Origin: Pseudomonadota bacterium
GTDB lineage: Bacteria > Pseudomonadota > Gammaproteobacteria > Steroidobacterales > Steroidobacteraceae
Length of the DNA: 9,094 bases
Reading direction: 5' to 3'
Assembly (NCBI GenBank): GCA_021838065.1
Contig: JAKCEJ010000096.1
Location: forward strand, 1-9,094
This document shows positions 7,483 to 9,094 of the stretch, in pieces. The notes below the pieces were generated by a model, which worked only from the letters and a program-made list of their open reading frames with translations, ran no database searches and was not told where the DNA came from. Every line of letters starts with the position of its first letter. Positions within the stretch are counted from its first letter, which is position 1. Both the position numbers and the translations under genes were made by a program.

Positions 7483-7505
7483 TGCCGGCGCGCCGGCCGC
7501 CGGCA
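7483..7505 (-). repeat. Inverted repeat upstream of the hpnH ribosome binding site
   Basis: In the idi-hpnH spacer, TGCCGGC (7483-7489) and GCCGGCA (7499-7505) form a perfect seven-base-pair stem with a nine-base loop. GCCGGC occurs three times here (7484-7489, 7492-7497, 7499-7504), so a second, mutually exclusive pairing is possible: the 14-base palindrome at 7484-7497. In the mRNA the stem ends seven bases before the GGGAG of hpnH. No T-run follows on the minus strand, so it does not look like a rho-independent terminator. It could affect translation start or mRNA processing between idi and hpnH. In such GC-rich DNA a chance origin is also possible. Confidence 0.5.
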
Positions 7506-7539
7506 GGCCCCATCACCGGGCCCACACTGTATGGTCCGC

Positions 7540-8142
7540 CTAGCCGCGCCCGAGCGCACCCACGGCCGGCTGATGATCCCGCCTGATCCGCTCCCACTCC
7601 TGGGTGAACCAGGGTGTGAAACCCACTGCGCGGGCGCTGATCTCGGCATCGAGCGCCTCGGGCGCGATCCAGCGCCAGGCGGCGACTTCGGCGCGCTCGG
7701 CGCGCACCACCGCCGCGCTGCAGCGGCCGATGAACACCGAGCACAGCTCATGCTCGGCGCCGGCCCCGTCAAACTGTGCTTGATACTTGAATTTGAACAG
7801 AAAATGCAAGGGGCACTTGAGCCCGAGCTCCTCGGCGAGCCGCCGGTGAATCGCCGCGTCCATGCTCTCGGCGCGCCGCGGGTGGCTGCAGCAGCTGTTC
7901 GACCAGTAAAGCGGCCAGAGCCGCTTGGCCGCGGCGCGCTGCTGGATCAGCAGCTCGCCGTGGTCGTTGAAGATGAACAGCGAGAAGGCCCGGTGCAGCA
8001 GCCCACCGCCCTCATGGCAGCGCGCGCGGCTCGCATGGCCCACCTCGCGGTCGGCATCGTCCACCAGAATCAGCGACTCGGCGCCCGCCAGGCTGTCGCC
8101 TTCGGGCAACAGCTCGCGCGAGCCGCCGTACTGGTCCGTCAT
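7540..8142 (-). CDS. idi: Isopentenyl-diphosphate delta-isomerase, type 1
   Basis: A 200-residue Nudix-fold isomerase interconverting IPP and DMAPP. The signature WSNSCCSHP is at residues 80-88, with Cys85 aligned to the catalytic cysteine of E. coli Idi (by its place in the TN-x-x-C-x-HP block) and His87 a metal ligand. LHRAFSLFIFN (49-59) provides the other conserved His50. The Nudix-like helix AAIHRRLAEELGL (96-108) and AEHELC (129-134, with acids Glu130 and Glu132) follow. ATG at 8142 has a GGGGTGG-like site three bases upstream. It is first in the operon. Proteobacteria using the methylerythritol pathway make both C5 isomers directly, so Idi is usually dispensable. Its presence here suggests a need to balance the IPP/DMAPP ratio for high flux to farnesyl diphosphate. 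The last 15 residues are poorly conserved in kind. Confidence 0.96.
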   Translation of the reverse strand: MTDQYGGSRELLPEGDSLAGAESLILVDDADREVGHASRARCHEGGGLLHRAFSLFIFNDHGELLIQQRAAAKRLWPLYWSNSCCSHPRRAESMDAAIHRRLAEELGLKCPLHFLFKFKYQAQFDGAGAEHELCSVFIGRCSAAVVRAERAEVAAWRWIAPEALDAEISARAVGFTPWFTQEWERIRRDHQPAVGALGRG

Positions 8143-8294
8143 GCGCCACCCCCCGGGCTCAGCCCAACCGTGTACCCTATGGGGCGTTCAGGGAATCGCA
8201 TTCCTGTGGCTCTGTCGCTCATGGCGGTCCGCGGCGTAAGGATTCCGTTGGACAGGACTACCCGCATCACGTTCAGTATAGCTCCTTAAGGATC
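8143..8294. promoter_or_regulatory. Divergent intergenic region between idi and hpnI, expected promoters for both
   Basis: This 152-base spacer is the only sizeable non-coding region and lies head-to-head between the operon and hpnI, so it should hold the main promoters. It is visibly less GC-rich than the genes around it. Candidate pieces are TATACT on the minus strand (8280-8275), a good -10 hexamer without a matching -35, and TGGACA on the plus strand (8249-8254), a -35-like hexamer whose possible -10 (8275-8280) is too far away at 20 bases. An imperfect inverted repeat at 8189-8206 (CAGG-G-AAT / ATTCCTG, one bulged G) could be an operator or hairpin. No promoter can be fixed by eye. Confidence 0.5.
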
Positions 8295-9094
8295 ATGCTC
8301 GCTCTGGGCCTGCTGCTCGGCGCCGCCGCACTCGGTTACGCGCTCACAGCCTATCTGGCGGTGCTGCGCTCGCGCAACATCACCGTGCCCCAAGCGCCGG
8401 CGGCGCGCCAGCCGGTCACGGTGCTCAAGCCGCTCTGCGGGGCCGAGCCGGGCCTCGCCGAGGCGCTGCGCAGCCTCTGCGCCCAGGATTATCCGGACGT
8501 GCAGATCATCTTCGGGGTGCAGGATCCGCACGATGCGGCCCTCGAAATCGTGCGCGCGCTCAAGGCCGAGCACCCCGGGCTCGACATCGAGGTGGTGATC
8601 GATGCGGCCCGCCACGGATTCAGCGCCAAGGTCAGTAACCTCATTAATATGATGCGCGCGGCGCGCCACGAGTGGCTGGTGCTCGCCGACAGCGACGTGC
8701 GCGTCCCGCCCGGCTACCTCGCCGGGGTGTGCGCCCCCCTGGCCGACCCCTCGGTCGGCATCGTCACCTGCCCCTACCGGGGCCTGCCGGCGCACTCCGT
8801 CGGCGCGGCGGGCCTGTGCTCGCGGCTCGGGGCGCAGTTCGTCAACGAGTGGTTCATGCCCTCGGTGCGGGTCGCGGCACTGTTCGGCTCGCGGGATTTC
8901 GCCTTCGGGGCGACCATCGCCCTGCGCCGCTCGGCGCTCGAGGCGATCGGGGGGTTCCCCGCCATCGCCGATCAGCTGGCGGATGATTACCGCCTCGGGG
9001 AACTGACCCGGGCCCAGGGCCTGCGCACGGTGCTCTCGGAGGTGGTGGTCGACACCGGCATCGATGAGCGCAGCCTGCGCCCGCTCCTACCGCA
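8295..9094 (+). CDS. hpnI: Hopanoid glycosyltransferase HpnI, N-terminal 266 residues (partial)
   Basis: The frame opens with ATG at 8295 and stays open to the right edge, so the C-terminus is missing. It starts with one hydrophobic segment (about residues 2-24) expected to span the inner membrane. A family-2/ceramide-glucosyltransferase-like catalytic domain follows: PVTVLKPLCGAEPGL (40-54), HGFSAKVSNLINM (107-119), the nucleotide-sugar/metal motif ADSDVRVPPGY (131-141), the FVNEWFMPSV segment (182-191) and LADDYRLGE (228-236), holding the second acidic motif. These match HpnI, which in Burkholderia attaches N-acetylglucosamine to bacteriohopanetetrol before deacetylation by HpnK. The RW-type motif expected near the C-terminus is outside the window. 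AAGGA lies two bases before ATG, closer than ideal. The gene is divergent from the operon and shares its upstream region. A ceramide glucosyltransferase is the nearest alternative, but context argues against it. Confidence 0.93.
   Translation, partial: MLALGLLLGAAALGYALTAYLAVLRSRNITVPQAPAARQPVTVLKPLCGAEPGLAEALRSLCAQDYPDVQIIFGVQDPHDAALEIVRALKAEHPGLDIEVVIDAARHGFSAKVSNLINMMRAARHEWLVLADSDVRVPPGYLAGVCAPLADPSVGIVTCPYRGLPAHSVGAAGLCSRLGAQFVNEWFMPSVRVAALFGSRDFAFGATIALRRSALEAIGGFPAIADQLADDYRLGELTRAQGLRTVLSEVVVDTGIDERSLRPLLP

Larger units (their letters stand above)
571..8142 (-). other. Probable seven-gene hopanoid operon idi-hpnH-ispA-sqs-shc-hpnG-hpnA
   Basis: Seven co-directional genes follow one another with very short gaps or overlaps: idi/hpnH 76 bases apart, hpnH/ispA overlapping by 17, ispA/sqs 16 apart, and sqs/shc, shc/hpnG and hpnG/hpnA each overlapping by 4. 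No rho-independent terminator is visible between them. The gene products cover consecutive reactions from IPP/DMAPP to adenine-free ribosylhopane, which supports a single functional unit. The only sizeable spacer inside the set is the 76 bases between idi and hpnH, which carries an inverted repeat and could separate expression of idi from the rest. Co-transcription is inferred from spacing and has not been shown directly. Confidence 0.85.

Noticed and set aside
7483..7505. Rho-independent terminator after idi
   Set aside because: The stem is GC-rich, but no T-run follows it on the minus strand. The bases after it hold the hpnH ribosome site instead.
7464..7772. Upstream extension of the hpnH frame to an ATG at 7772
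   Set aside because: It lies over the 3' half of idi in another frame, has no family similarity, and the usual HpnH N-terminus begins at TTG 7463 behind a good ribosome site.
8249..8280. Sigma-70 promoter for hpnI made of TGGACA and AGTATA
   Set aside because: The spacing is 20 bases, beyond the usual 16-18, and the -10 match is poor on this strand.
8286..8795. Minus-strand 169-codon open frame opposite the start of hpnI
   Set aside because: HpnI on the plus strand has clear glycosyltransferase motifs and a membrane helix. The antisense frame is rich in His/Arg/Ala and has no recognisable features.

Overview
The window is a GC-rich stretch of bacterial DNA, almost fully coding, and most of it is a hopanoid (bacterial sterol-like lipid) biosynthesis locus. 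Three things point to a Gram-negative, proteobacteria-like source: an Omp85/BamA-type outer-membrane barrel at the left edge, the hpnA/hpnG/hpnH/hpnI gene set, and strong G/C at third codon positions. The species cannot be told from this sequence. A single full-length squalene synthase in place of HpnC/HpnD/HpnE recalls Methylococcus-like gammaproteobacteria, but that is only a hint.

Layout. Positions 2-583 (+) hold the C-terminal end of an outer-membrane beta-barrel protein. It converges on the operon, with its stop overlapping the 3' end of hpnA by 13 bases. Positions 571-8142 (-) hold seven tightly packed genes, in transcription order idi, hpnH, ispA, sqs, shc, hpnG, hpnA. After a 152-base divergent intergenic region (8143-8294), the glycosyltransferase gene hpnI starts at 8295 (+) and runs off the right edge. 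No RNA genes, mobile elements, CRISPR arrays or phage genes were seen.

How the genes work together. Idi interconverts IPP and DMAPP. IspA condenses them to farnesyl diphosphate. Sqs joins two farnesyl units into squalene. Shc cyclises squalene to hopene. HpnH adds the 5'-deoxyadenosyl group, giving adenosylhopane, and HpnG removes adenine. HpnA is a reductase/epimerase-like protein without a firmly assigned step. HpnI is expected to put N-acetylglucosamine on bacteriohopanetetrol. The operon is therefore a near self-contained route from C5 units to extended hopanoids.

The most notable sequence-level features are these. Five of the seven operon genes appear to start at GTG or TTG. Three successive junctions (sqs/shc, shc/hpnG, hpnG/hpnA) are four-base stop/start overlaps (GTGA, TTGA, TTGA). 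A strong GCCGGC-based inverted repeat lies just upstream of the hpnH ribosome binding site. The hexamer CTCGAG is heavily over-represented. I found no clearly undescribed system; the pathway is known, and the unusual points concern its completeness, its single squalene synthase and its translation signals.
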